Below, piece by piece: positions 43,234-52,311 of a stretch of DNA of 60,804 nucleotides (position 1 is its first letter; the number at the start of each line of letters is the position of its first letter). The position numbers were made by a program, and so were the translations under genes. A model generated the notes under the pieces. The model was not told the origin of the DNA. It made no database searches and was given only the letters and a program-made list of their open reading frames with translations. The DNA is from Novosphingobium silvae (lineage in GTDB: Bacteria; Pseudomonadota; Alphaproteobacteria; Sphingomonadales; Sphingomonadaceae): assembly GCF_009856825.1 (NCBI RefSeq), contig NZ_WVTD01000020.1, positions 1-60,804 on the forward strand. Reading direction: 5' to 3'.

Positions 43234-44400
43234 ATGAAGATTGCCGTTTTCGGGCTTGGTTATGTAGGCCTTTCCAACGCGGTGCTGCTTGCGCAGCATA
43301 ACGAGGTCTATGCGGTCGATGTCGATGCCAGCCGCGTCGAGATGCTCAATGCGCGCAAGTCGCCCATCATCGATGCCGAGCTGGAAGACTTCCTGGCAAA
43401 CGGCGAGCTGAACCTGACCGCGACGCTCGATGCCGCAGAGGCACTGGACGGAGCCGAATACGCGATCGTTGCGACGCCCACCAACTATGATGTCGACAGC
43501 GACAAGTTCGATACGTCTTCGGTGGAAAGCGTCATCGAGGTGGTGAAATCGCTCAATCCGGACGCCACGATCGTAATCAAGTCGACCATACCGGTGGGCT
43601 TCGTCGCCGATGTCCGGAAGCGTCTGGGAACGTCGCAGGTGATCTTCAGCCCCGAGTTCCTGCGGGAAGGGCGTGCGCTGCACGACAATCTCCACCCCTC
43701 GCGCATCATCGTCGGCGAGCGTTCCGAGCGTGGCAAGATCTTTGCGGACCTGCTGGAGCAGGGAGCGGTGAAGACCGACATCGAGGTGCTGTTCACTGAC
43801 CCGCACGAGGCAGAAGCCATCAAGCTTTTCGCCAACACCTATCTTGCCATGCGCGTCGCCTTCTTCAACGAACTGGACAGCTATGCCATCGCACATGGCA
43901 TGGACTCGCGGCAGATCATCGTCGGCGTCGGCCTCGACCCTCGCATCGGGCAGCACTACAACAACCCAAGCTTCGGCTATGGCGGCTACTGCCTGCCCAA
44001 GGACACCAAGCAGTTGCTGGCCAATTACTCGGAAGTCCCGCAGAACCTCATCCGCGCGATCGTGGATGCGAACCGGACCCGCAAGGACTTTCTGGCTGAC
44101 CAGATCATATCTCGCAAGCCCACGAAAGTCGGCGTGTTCCGGCTGGTGATGAAGGCGGGCTCGGACAACTTCCGCCAATCCTCAATCCAGGGCATCATGA
44201 AGCGGATCAAGGCGAAGGGCATCGAAGTCATCATCTTCGAACCCGCGATGCAGGAAGAGAGCTTCTTCGGATCCCGGATCGTGCGCGACCTCGACACCTT
44301 CAAGGCCGAGGCTGACATCATCATCGCCAACCGCGCCAGCATCGAACTCGACGACGTGGCCGACAAGATCTTCACTCGCGACCTGTTCGGATCGGACTGA
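43234..44400 (+). CDS. ugd: UDP-glucose 6-dehydrogenase
   Basis: 388 residues. NAD-binding KIAVFGLGYVGLSNAVLLAQHNEVYAVD, then YAIVATPTNYDVDSDKFDTSSV, IVIKSTIPVGF, FSPEFLREGRALHDNLHPSRII and catalytic Cys in GYGGYCLPKDTKQLL (about residue 252). Makes UDP-glucuronate, the precursor for uronic acids in exopolysaccharide. Followed 5 bases later by the epimerase, forming a uronic acid supply pair. Confidence 0.96.
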   Translation: MKIAVFGLGYVGLSNAVLLAQHNEVYAVDVDASRVEMLNARKSPIIDAELEDFLANGELNLTATLDAAEALDGAEYAIVATPTNYDVDSDKFDTSSVESVIEVVKSLNPDATIVIKSTIPVGFVADVRKRLGTSQVIFSPEFLREGRALHDNLHPSRIIVGERSERGKIFADLLEQGAVKTDIEVLFTDPHEAEAIKLFANTYLAMRVAFFNELDSYAIAHGMDSRQIIVGVGLDPRIGQHYNNPSFGYGGYCLPKDTKQLLANYSEVPQNLIRAIVDANRTRKDFLADQIISRKPTKVGVFRLVMKAGSDNFRQSSIQGIMKRIKAKGIEVIIFEPAMQEESFFGSRIVRDLDTFKAEADIIIANRASIELDDVADKIFTRDLFGSD

Positions 44401-44405
44401 GCCTG

Positions 44406-45419
44406 ATGCGCACGGCACTTGTAACCGGCTCGGCCGGATTCATTGGATCGTTCGTCTGCGAACGCCTGCTTCGCGACGGCTTCAAGGTCATCGGCCTCGA
44501 TGCCATGACCAACTACTATGAAGTTACCCTCAAGCAGCGTCGCCAGGCCCGGCTGCTGCAGTCAGAGCAGTTCCAGGCGATCGAGGACTACGTCGAGACG
44601 CCCGGGCTTCTCATGGAACTGTTCGAGCGCGAAAAGCCTGATGTGGTGATCCACCTCGCGGCTCAGGCGGGCGTGCGCTACTCGATCGAGAACCCGCGCT
44701 CGTACCTTGAAAGCAACATCGTGGGCACATTCGAGCTTCTCGAAGCCGCACGTGCGCATCCGCCCCAGCACATGCTGCTGGCTTCCACTTCGTCCGCATT
44801 CGGCGCCAACACCGAGATGCCTTACCGGGAGACGGACAAGGCGGACCACCAGATGTCGTTCTACGCCGCCACCAAGAAGGCGACGGAGAACATGGCCCAC
44901 AGCTATGCCCATCTTTTCGGGCTGCCCATCACCATGTTCCGCTTCTTCACGGTGTACGGCCCGTGGGGACGGCCGGACATGGCGCTGTTCAAGTTCACCA
45001 AGGCCATTCTCGCGGGGAGGCCGATCGACGTCTACAACTTCGGCGACATGAAGCGTGACTTCACCTACATCGAGGATCTGGTGGAGGCCATCCGCCTGCT
45101 CATCGACGTGGCGCCGATGCGGCCAGCTGCGGGCGAGGACGTTTCCGCAGGAGACAGCCTGTCTCCCGTAGCGCCCTGGCGCGTGGTCAACATCGGCAAT
45201 TCCGACGCGGTTCAGCTGACCGATTTCATCGAAGCGATCGAAGACGCCACCGGTCTCAAGGCCGAGCGCAACCTGATGCCGATGCAGGCGGGCGATGTGC
45301 CTGCCACCTGGGCGGATGCGCAGCTCCTCAAGACGCTCACCGGGTACAGCCCGAAGACCGGCGTGAAGGACGGGGTGGCCCGGTTCGTCGAATGGTATCG
45401 GGACTACTACGAGGCCTGA
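44406..45419 (+). CDS. NAD-dependent epimerase, UDP-glucuronate 4-epimerase type
   Basis: 337 residues. Extended SDR: ALVTGSAGFIGSFVCERLLRDGFKVIGLDAMTNYYEVTLK, HLAAQAGVRYSIENPRSYLESNIVGTFELLEAAR, catalytic STSSAFG and YAATKKATE, then RFFTVYGPWGRPDMALFKFTKAILAGRPIDVYNFGDMKRDFTYIEDLVEAI. The GRPDMA and YNFG...RDFTYIDD pattern matches UDP-glucuronate 4-epimerases that make UDP-galacturonate. It acts on the Ugd product. Confidence 0.9.
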   Translation: MRTALVTGSAGFIGSFVCERLLRDGFKVIGLDAMTNYYEVTLKQRRQARLLQSEQFQAIEDYVETPGLLMELFEREKPDVVIHLAAQAGVRYSIENPRSYLESNIVGTFELLEAARAHPPQHMLLASTSSAFGANTEMPYRETDKADHQMSFYAATKKATENMAHSYAHLFGLPITMFRFFTVYGPWGRPDMALFKFTKAILAGRPIDVYNFGDMKRDFTYIEDLVEAIRLLIDVAPMRPAAGEDVSAGDSLSPVAPWRVVNIGNSDAVQLTDFIEAIEDATGLKAERNLMPMQAGDVPATWADAQLLKTLTGYSPKTGVKDGVARFVEWYRDYYEA

Positions 45420-45456
45420 CCGGCTCCGAGCCGGTCGCCATGGGCTGATGTATCCA

Positions 45457-45485
45457 GGCCGGGCGGTCTCATCCGCCCGGCCTTT
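45457..45485. terminator. Rho-independent terminator
   Basis: A perfect 10-bp stem, GGCCGGGCGG (45457-45466) with CCGCCCGGCC (45473-45482), 6-base loop and TTT. It ends the ugd-epimerase transcript, and may serve the converging minus-strand gene too. Confidence 0.8.
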
Positions 45486-45497
45486 GCATTTCCGCCG

Positions 45498-48400
45498 TCA
45501 GGGCCGCAGGCGGCGCGAGGATATGAACAGCCTGCCCGGAGGCAGGTCGACGGCACCGCCTGCAGGGTTGGGATCGCGCACGAAAGCTTTGACGGTGTCG
45601 CGCGCGGTACAGTAGCCACCAAACTGCAGGCGGGTGTTGTTCTGTTCGTGCGTGACGGTGACTGCATCGCCCGGCTCCGCGCCGACATGAGTGAAGTTCA
45701 CCGCGAACTCGGAATAGCCACCCGCGCCGATCGCCGGCGGGTCGATGCTGGCTGTTTCGGTCACGTGATCGCTGTCGATCGCGGCAAAGCCTTGCGCCTG
45801 CGTAACCGGATTGTACCCGGAAGCGCCCTTGCGCACGCCCCGCATGCGCAGGAGACCGATAGCTCCCGCGGTCGTTACGCCCGCCACGACTGCAGAGCTC
45901 TGTGCGACGGTTCCGCGGATGACGGGTGGCGGGATGTTGTCGACCTCGAGGCTTGCAAAACGCTGCGACACGCCGATCAGCGAAGTCGAAGGCGGATCGA
46001 TGCCGAAATGAGTGATCTTGAAGTCCGACGCATAAGCGCGAGCCTGGATCGGCGCCTCGGACGTCGTGCTGAAAGCAGCGACGCGCCCCAACCGGCTGCG
46101 GCCGAACGTCTTGATGTTCGACACCTCGGCAAAGCCGTCCGAGTAGCTCGCGATGCCCGCGGCGTACTGTGCATTGATGAAAGTGACATCCTTGATGATC
46201 TGGCGCCCGCCCGCCCCGGTGGCAGTGTCGATGCCGTTGAAGCTGCCGCCGATGCGCGTCGCCCGCCAGGTCGAGCCCTCGCGCGTCAGCTGGTAGATGA
46301 AGAATGCGCGCAGATACCCGGCCGCCATTTCCGCGCCCGATGAAGTGAGAAGCGGCTCGCCGTTAAGGGTGGCAGGGCCTGCATTGTCACGCGGCGACAT
46401 GACGAACAGAGCATCGGCGTATTCGTTCGGGTAAGGATGGCGGAAAGTGAATGCATCGCCGCTTCCGGCGAGTTCCGGCACAAAGCGGCCAACTCCGGGA
46501 TATGGCTGCCCACCAGGTGCTATCACCACTACCGCCGCGTCGGCAGCGCTGTAGTAGAACCCCTTGATGAACCCGTTGCTCACGAGTCCGTTGCTGGTTA
46601 GCGGCGTCAGACCTGCCTCCCCGCGAACCATGATCGGGAACGTCTGACCTCCCAGCGTAAGAGTAGCACCTGCCAACATCGTTCGCATGGGAATGGCCCA
46701 GTACGCCTTCCCGTCGACAGGCGCGTCCGGCAAGGCGATGTTGTTGTTGTTGCCATCGACGATTGGCACGTTGGCAGTCCAGATCGCGGCGCGGATGAGA
46801 ATCCTGTCGGTCGCGGGCTGGTACACCGCCTTGTAGACCACGTCGGTGCGCAACTGGCCGGGGTAGACCGGCCCCCCCCCGTGCTCTGCATCATGACCTT
46901 GGCCCCGAATGGGCCGATCTTCAGCGTAGGCGCGGAGGTGGTGTTGACCGCGTGCGGCACGAAGTAATGCTCGACCGTGTCGGTCAGCATCGTGTCGAGC
47001 CGCATGTAGTTGACCGCATAGGCGTCCACCGTGCCTCCATCCGGCGTGGAGGCGACCAGCGGCTCGTAGATCCACTCGATGGTTATCCCCTTCGTCAGGT
47101 CGGCGTCGGAACCGTCTATGCGGATCGCCGCACTCATGCGTGGATGCAGGTGCGTGCGATAGCGGATCGGGCCGTGCTGTACGGTTTTGGAGGATTTGAT
47201 CGCGATGCCGCCCTGGGCGTTGCCTGCGCTCTCCACGTGAATGTTGCCGAGCGAGACCCGGTCTCCGACGGTGTAGACGGGTTCGACGTTCGAGGATGCG
47301 CCGTCGACGCAATCCACCCGCCGCACGAAGATGTCGTCCATGTACACGTCGGAACCGAACGCCTGGACCCCGTTGGACTGGCCGTTCGATACGACGCCAT
47401 CCACGTGGACCGCTTCCATGTGGATATGGCGGTTGAGCACGAGATCGTGGGGATAGCCGCCTACCCGCACGCCCTGGTAGCTGCAGTTCCTCACGAAAAT
47501 GTTGCGCAAGTATGCTCGGCGAAATCCATTGGCCTGGTAGCGGATGCCCTGCCCCCGTCCGGTGCCGTTGGCGTTCAACAGCCCTTCAAGGGTCACACCC
47601 TCGATGATGAGATCGCGGATGCGCGAGGACTCCAGGGTATTGAGGACCAGCCCCTGCCCGCAGTTGAGATGATTGATATACCGCAGAACGAGATCGTGAT
47701 CGGAAAGGTCGATCCCGTTGGTGTCGCAGGTGATCAACGCTGCGAAGTTATCGAAGCTCACGCCCTCGATCGAGATCGGCGCACGCAGCGCCAGGAAATT
47801 CTTGGCCCCGATGCCGTTGGTGGCGACGAACTTGCCGCCATCGCCTCGCACTTTCAGCGTTTGGGTGACCGCTAGAGCACCGCCCCACTGCGTGCCCATC
47901 CGGAAGACATCGGTGCCCAGATCCACCGTTTTTCCGCTCGCCATCGCCTCGCTCAGCGCCGCGCGGATTGCCGTGCCGTTATCCAGAACGGGATTGGCGA
48001 CATCGACGTTCGCCGCGCGCGAAAGGGCGATCACCTTGCCGTTAACGGCGGGTGCGATCCCATCCATGTAGGCTTTGGAGGGGAACGCGCCCAACTGCAC
48101 GGCGGCGCCTGCCTCGTTACGGTAGTCGATAGCGTAAGTGCTCCCGCTACCCCGCACCCTGAACACGCCTCCCGGGGCCGTAGCCGCCAATCCCGCAGCC
48201 ACGGTCTCATGCAGAGGCTGCGCCAGGATGGCCTGCGTTGCCGCCAGTTCGGAGCGCAGCGCCTGCTGGTTGGAATACTCCGCCGCGGCCGACGACAGGG
48301 CTGTCTGCGTCTCACCATTGGCAAGTGCGATAGCCGCGCCGGCTTCTGCTCGCGAAGCCTGATGGGCGGCCTGCTCGACGCAAGCGCGTGCGATCGCCGC

Positions 48401-48691
48401 CTGCTCCTCGCCGTCCACTCGGGCCTGGCGCGCCCACAGCCTTGCGCTGCGGCTTGCCGGATCGGTGGGGTCGGGAGTTTCCTCGCCATCGGCCCACGTG
48501 CGGGCGCGTGCAATGGCTGCATCGGCCTGATCGGTGAGCAGTGCGAGCGCCTTGTCGCGGCCGGAGGCCAGGGCCTCGTCGACACCGCCCGCGATACGAG
48601 CGGCACGATCTGCTTGCCGCCTGGCTTCAAGCGAATCCGCGCCGCCGTAGATGAATGTGCGACCGTCCCTGAGATGATACAGCGTCGGCAT
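45498..48691 (-). pseudogene. phage tailspike-like beta-helix protein, split at a G9 tract
   Basis: Two overlapping minus-strand frames join at a run of nine G (46880-46872, coding strand). The N-terminal part starts at ATG 48691: an Ala-rich coiled tail-fibre stalk (RAARIAGGVDEALAS, AAIARARTWADG), then LGAFPSKAYMDGIAPAVNGKV and a beta-helix (NGIDLSDHDLVLRYINHLNC, LRNIFVRNCSYQGVRVGG). As sequenced it stops at 46607 after about 694 residues, of which the last ~90 are out of frame. With ten or seven G it continues in the frame ending at 45498 for about 1064 residues. The C-terminal part is beta-rich. Pectate-lyase-like folds of this sort often depolymerise capsules. Stalk and helix resemble phage tail proteins. 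Confidence 0.75.
46872..46880. repeat. homopolymer tract C9 (G9 on the coding strand)
   Basis: Nine consecutive C residues on the plus strand, inside the tailspike-like gene at about codon 604. The upstream and downstream halves of the protein are in frames that differ by exactly one base here: 10 or 7 G restores the whole protein, 9 truncates it. Such tracts are classical slipped-strand phase switches and also common sequencing errors. Confidence 0.85.
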
Positions 48692-49104
48692 CAGTCGGGT
48701 GCTCCCTGCTTGATCGTGAGACTTCCGAAGCATTCCGCGCGCTTGGGACTACCGGGCTGCGTGACGTAGAGCGTGTGGTAGAGAACGACGTCGTCGGTTT
48801 CGCCGGGGGCGATCGGAAGCGCCTTGAGGGTGCTCGCGTCGATCTGCGCGATGAGATAGCTGCCGCCGACGGTCTTGCCGGTCACCGGATCGACCATGTC
48901 CGCTTCGTATCTTGCATGGACGCCCTGGGCCCCCGGCTCCGCGTTCTCCAGCCGGATCCGGACCTCACCGCCCGGTGCCGTCGCGAAGGACCAGGCGAAT
49001 TGGGCTTGCGACAGGTCCTCGCTGACGCAGACAAGGTAGTCGAGGCTGTCCTCCCCGCCCCACGTCGCATGACGGAAGGCGTCGAAATTGCATTCAAAGG
49101 CCAT
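48691..49104 (-). CDS. small phage-tail-associated-like protein
   Basis: 137 residues. Begins MAFECNFDAFRHATWGGEDSLDYLVCVSEDLSQAQFAWSFATAPGGEVRI and has EADMVDPVTGKTVGGSYLIAQIDASTLKALPIAPGETDDVVLYHTLYVT. It resembles small structural proteins that precede tail fibres in phages, with a stop overlapping the tailspike start (ATGA). No named family is recognised. It leads the two-gene minus-strand unit. Confidence 0.55.
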   Translation of the reverse strand: MAFECNFDAFRHATWGGEDSLDYLVCVSEDLSQAQFAWSFATAPGGEVRIRLENAEPGAQGVHARYEADMVDPVTGKTVGGSYLIAQIDASTLKALPIAPGETDDVVLYHTLYVTQPGSPKRAECFGSLTIKQGAPD

Positions 49105-49616
49105 GTATCGTTCCTCGGATGTCAGGCCCGCGCGTCATCGCCGCTCGCAGCGGTGCACGAGCTGCAAGGCGATAGCGGGGGCGCGGGGAAAGGCTCCATG
49201 TTCCTGGGGAACATGAGGTGGCGGGTGCAGCAGCGCGCGTGCAGCCGACAGCGCGAGCGAAGGGTTGTCAGGTGTGGCGCATGCGCTCGACGGAAGGGCA
49301 ACAAGTCCCGATCCATTCGATGCGGCACAGTACCTCGGGTGAACCGCTGTAGGAAAGCGGTTAAACGCTGCGATCACTCTGCCGAGATCGCGGAGCGGCT
49401 TTTTATGGCTACGCTACTGGATGGCGCAGGCTTTCTGCGGGTTAATACTTGCCGCAGCCACTGCACGCTGTACACGGGCTTGGTGCGCCGCAGCAAGGCA
49501 ACGTGCGTGAGTACCTTCGTGCAGCAAGGATGCCTTTCTGAGACCGCCATTCCAAACGGCGCAGGGGCAACATCTCGCCCCGCCGCTCCCGCAATGCTGA
49601 AGGAAGAGCCCGAACC
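49105..49616. other. intergenic region between tailspike unit and glycosyltransferase
   Basis: 512 bases with no convincing gene. Holds a perfect 8-bp inverted repeat (49197-49215), a hairpin AACCGCT/AGCGGTT near 49341-49361 and GCCG...CGGCTTTTT near 49381-49405, which could be a weak terminator. AT-richer toward 49440. It must contain promoters for both directions. Confidence 0.35.
49197..49215. promoter_or_regulatory. palindrome, possible repressor operator
   Basis: CATGTTCC-TGG-GGAACATG, an exact 8-bp inverted repeat with a 3-base spacer, 93 bases upstream of the phage-tail-like unit. It has the shape of a dimer-binding operator. Confidence 0.4.
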
Positions 49617-50801
49617 TTGCGCATCATGCTGACGAACACGCTTTTCCCGCCGATCGTGAAAGGCGGCGCGGAAGTTTCGACCTTCAACCTGGGGAAGGCG
49701 CTGGCGGAACGCGGACATGACGTACACGTGACAACCGTGGCCGCCGAGGAAGAAAGCGTTTCGACCGAGCACGGGATGACTGTTCACCGGGTGACCCCGA
49801 GGCTGGTGGATTACCCCTTCGACAAGCCGGAACGCGGTCAGATCCGCAAGCTGGGCTACCATGTGGTCGAGAACTACAATCCTCTTATGAGGGCTCGCCT
49901 TGCAACGATCATGAAGTCCGTCCGGCCCGAAATCGTGCACACCAACATCATGCAGCTTCTCACCTGCGGTGTGTGGGATGCAGCGCGCGACTCCGGCGCC
50001 AAAGTGGTGCACAACCTGCGCGACTACTGGCTGCTGTGCTCGCGCTCGGGCTTCTTCCGCAACGACGAGCCATGTTCACGCAAGTGTCTGGACTGCTCGA
50101 TCGTGACGGCACCACGCAAACGGCTGACATCAAAGGTCGATGGCGTGGTCGCCGTAGGACAGTACGTCCTCGACACCCACCTGTCGGCGGGGCTCTTTCC
50201 GAACGTCAAGGTTGCCCGCGCGATCCTGAGCGCCACCGCTTCCGTGAACGGTTTCACGCCGCGTGATCGCAGCGACGGAACCGTCGTGATCGGCTTCATT
50301 GGCCGCATCAAGGAATCGAAGGGCTTGCGGATCCTGCTCGAGGCAATGGCGCGGGTCCCGCGCGACAAGCCGATTCGCCTCGTCGTGGCAGGAGACGGAG
50401 AGGCCGGCTACATGAACGAAATGCGGGCGCTTGCCGACGAACGCACAACGTTCCTCGGCTGGTGCAAAGCACCGGACCTTTATTCGCAAGTCGATCTCGT
50501 GGTGGTGCCCTCGCTCTATCCGGAGCCGCTGCCCCGCAGCATTCTCGAGGCCTACAGGTTCGGCCTGCCCGTCATCGCCGCACGATCAGGAGGGATTCCC
50601 GAAGTTGTCGAATCAGGGCGAAGCGGCTGGTTGTACGAAGGTCCCGACGTGGCCGGTCTTTCGAAGCTGATCGAGGCCTTGCCGGGACCTGACGGACTTG
50701 CCGCTCTTGACCCTGGCGCACGCGAAACGATCGTCCGGCGCACAGATCCCGATCATGTCGTGAATACCTATGAAAGCGTATATCGGCAGGTTCTTGCCTG
50801 A
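49617..50801 (+). CDS. GT4 family glycosyltransferase
   Basis: 394 residues; TTG start at 49617 with AAGGAAGAG 9-17 bases upstream (an ATG at 49626 would drop three residues). RIMLTNTLFPPIVKGGAEVSTFNLGKALAERGHDVHVTTV, VHTNIMQLLTCGVWDAAR, CSRKCLDCSI, VVIGFIGRIKESKGLRILLEAMARV, LVVAGDGEAGYMNEMRALADERTTFLGWC, VVVPSLYPEPLPRSILEAYRFGLPVIAARSGGIPEVVESG (EX7E). Adds a sugar to the lipid-linked repeat unit in the cytosol. Sugar not predictable. Confidence 0.93.
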   Translation: MRIMLTNTLFPPIVKGGAEVSTFNLGKALAERGHDVHVTTVAAEEESVSTEHGMTVHRVTPRLVDYPFDKPERGQIRKLGYHVVENYNPLMRARLATIMKSVRPEIVHTNIMQLLTCGVWDAARDSGAKVVHNLRDYWLLCSRSGFFRNDEPCSRKCLDCSIVTAPRKRLTSKVDGVVAVGQYVLDTHLSAGLFPNVKVARAILSATASVNGFTPRDRSDGTVVIGFIGRIKESKGLRILLEAMARVPRDKPIRLVVAGDGEAGYMNEMRALADERTTFLGWCKAPDLYSQVDLVVVPSLYPEPLPRSILEAYRFGLPVIAARSGGIPEVVESGRSGWLYEGPDVAGLSKLIEALPGPDGLAALDPGARETIVRRTDPDHVVNTYESVYRQVLA

Positions 50802-51058
50802 CGGACAGTGCTCTTCCCGAACTTTCCCGGCGTTGCGAGCCTTATCAGCAATTAACTTTATACTGCGCCGCAACATATTCGCGGCCTGTTTGTTCATGGC
50901 GGCCGCACGGTCGAGCAATTCTCAGGCGGCAAAGCGCCCGTCGCTACTACGAGGCACCCGGGCCGGTCGCCATGCTGCAAGTGAGAAAAGAACTGGTAAA
51001 GGTACCTATGCTCTGATACCCCCTGTACCCGTCAGCAATCTTGACAGGAGAATTGCGA

Positions 51059-51331
51059 ATGAAGGTATTTGCTAAGCTTACCGCGGGAGTGGCACTCGCC
51101 TCTCTCGTGATCGCGCAGCCGGCGCTCGCCGCGTCGCCCCGCGCAATGAACTCGCAGGCCACCAGCTCGGCCGCCGGCAAGGTCACGGGCGTTCGCGCCT
51201 CGACCGACGTCGCTCGCGAGAACAACGCTGCTTCGGGCGGCATCCTCATCGGTCTCGTGGCGCTTGCCGCTGCCGGTGCCGGCCTCTACTTCGCGCTCGA
51301 CGACAACGACGACGAGCCCGCAAGCCCCTGA
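51059..51331 (+). CDS. small exported membrane-anchored protein
   Basis: 90 residues from ATG 51059 with AGGAG 7 bases upstream. Signal peptide KLTAGVALASLVIAQPALA, an Ala/Ser/Thr stretch, then one helix GGILIGLVALAAAGAGLYFALDD and an acidic tail DNDDEPASP. No family recognised. Proteins of this design often precede polysaccharide-export genes in sphingomonads. Preceded by 257 bases of noncoding DNA with TATACT near 50860. Confidence 0.65.
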   Translation: MKVFAKLTAGVALASLVIAQPALAASPRAMNSQATSSAAGKVTGVRASTDVARENNAASGGILIGLVALAAAGAGLYFALDDNDDEPASP

Positions 51332-51382
51332 TCGTTCTGTCCGCGAGGCCGTTCTGGCACGCGGATCATTACGTGAATACGC

Positions 51383-51421
51383 AGGTCGAGCTGCGGCGCC
51401 TCAGGCGCCGAAGCTCGACCT
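51383..51421. repeat. 39-base near-perfect palindrome upstream of the export gene
   Basis: AGGTCGAGCT-gc-GGCGCC-tca-GGCGCC-ga-AGCTCGACCT: 10-bp outer and 6-bp inner arms, one internal mismatch pair. No T-run follows on either strand. It may be an mRNA hairpin or a binding site between the small exported protein and wza. Confidence 0.6.
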
Positions 51422-51538
51422 GTCGCATCGCTCCTAATTCATGATTCTGCACAGGCATCGGAGCATGGCCTCGCAGCCGGCCGATCCGTGGTATAGTTTT
51501 TTGCGGTTGCTCGTGTTGCGCGTACTGGACGCGCCGGG

Positions 51539-52225
51539 ATGTGGGGTTTGAGAGTGCAGAAGAAAATCGGTTGTCTCGCTGGTGTGATGCTCCTTGCTGG
51601 CTGCTCCACCTCAAGCAAGGTTCCGAATGATCTCGCCGCTCAATCAGCGATTGTTCCGGCCAATGTCGAAACCCGTTACCTGCTTGGCCCCGGAGATCGA
51701 ATCTCGGTCAATGTCTATGGCCAGCAGGATATGTCGCTTTCGGACGTGATCATCGATCCCCAGGGCCGGATCAACATGCCGTTCGTCGGTTTCATCGAGG
51801 TTGACGGCATCGCCGCGCCAGATGTTGCCGCCAAAGTGACGGACGCGCTCAAGCCGGCGTACCTGCGCAACCCGCACGTTACCGTCAACGTGATCGAATT
51901 CGCATCCCGCCAGGTGGTGGTCGATGGCCAGGTTCGCACGCCCAGCGTGGTAAAGCTTTTCGGCAGTTCGACTTTGACCGAAACGCTGGTCAGGGCCGGC
52001 GGCCCGGACCCGCTTGCGAAGCTTGATGAGATCGTCATCATCCGCAATGTCAACGGCGAGCGCATGGCTGCCCGCTTCGACCTTCGCGCGATCCAGAACG
52101 GCACGATGGAAGATCCCAAGATCTACGACGGCGACCGCGTCTTCGTCGGCTACAACAGCCTCAAGGGCCTCTATCAGGATGCCATTCGCGTGCTGCCGTT
52201 CGTTGCCGTTTTCCAGCGGTTCTGA
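51539..52225 (+). CDS. polysaccharide export lipoprotein (Wza/GumB-like)
   Basis: 228 residues from ATG 51539; a GTG at 51554 (VQKKIG) is an alternative with a GGGG site upstream. Lipobox GCLAGVMLLAGCSTSS. Poly_export domain: RYLLGPGDRISVNVYGQQDMSLSDVIIDPQGRINMPFVGFIEV. SLBB: VVVDGQVRTPSVVKLFGSSTLTETLVRAGGPDPLAKLDEIVIIRNVNGER. Outer-membrane channel for exopolysaccharide, working with the Wzc-like kinase at 54812. Short like GumB; no extra SLBB repeats. Confidence 0.92.
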   Translation: MWGLRVQKKIGCLAGVMLLAGCSTSSKVPNDLAAQSAIVPANVETRYLLGPGDRISVNVYGQQDMSLSDVIIDPQGRINMPFVGFIEVDGIAAPDVAAKVTDALKPAYLRNPHVTVNVIEFASRQVVVDGQVRTPSVVKLFGSSTLTETLVRAGGPDPLAKLDEIVIIRNVNGERMAARFDLRAIQNGTMEDPKIYDGDRVFVGYNSLKGLYQDAIRVLPFVAVFQRF

Positions 52226-52311
52226 CGCCGTCCGCTCTTCCGCGCAGGCCGGCTAGAACGGTAACCCGCGCGAAAGGGCGTCCGGATCTCTCCGAGCAGG
52301 AAATTCAGTAC

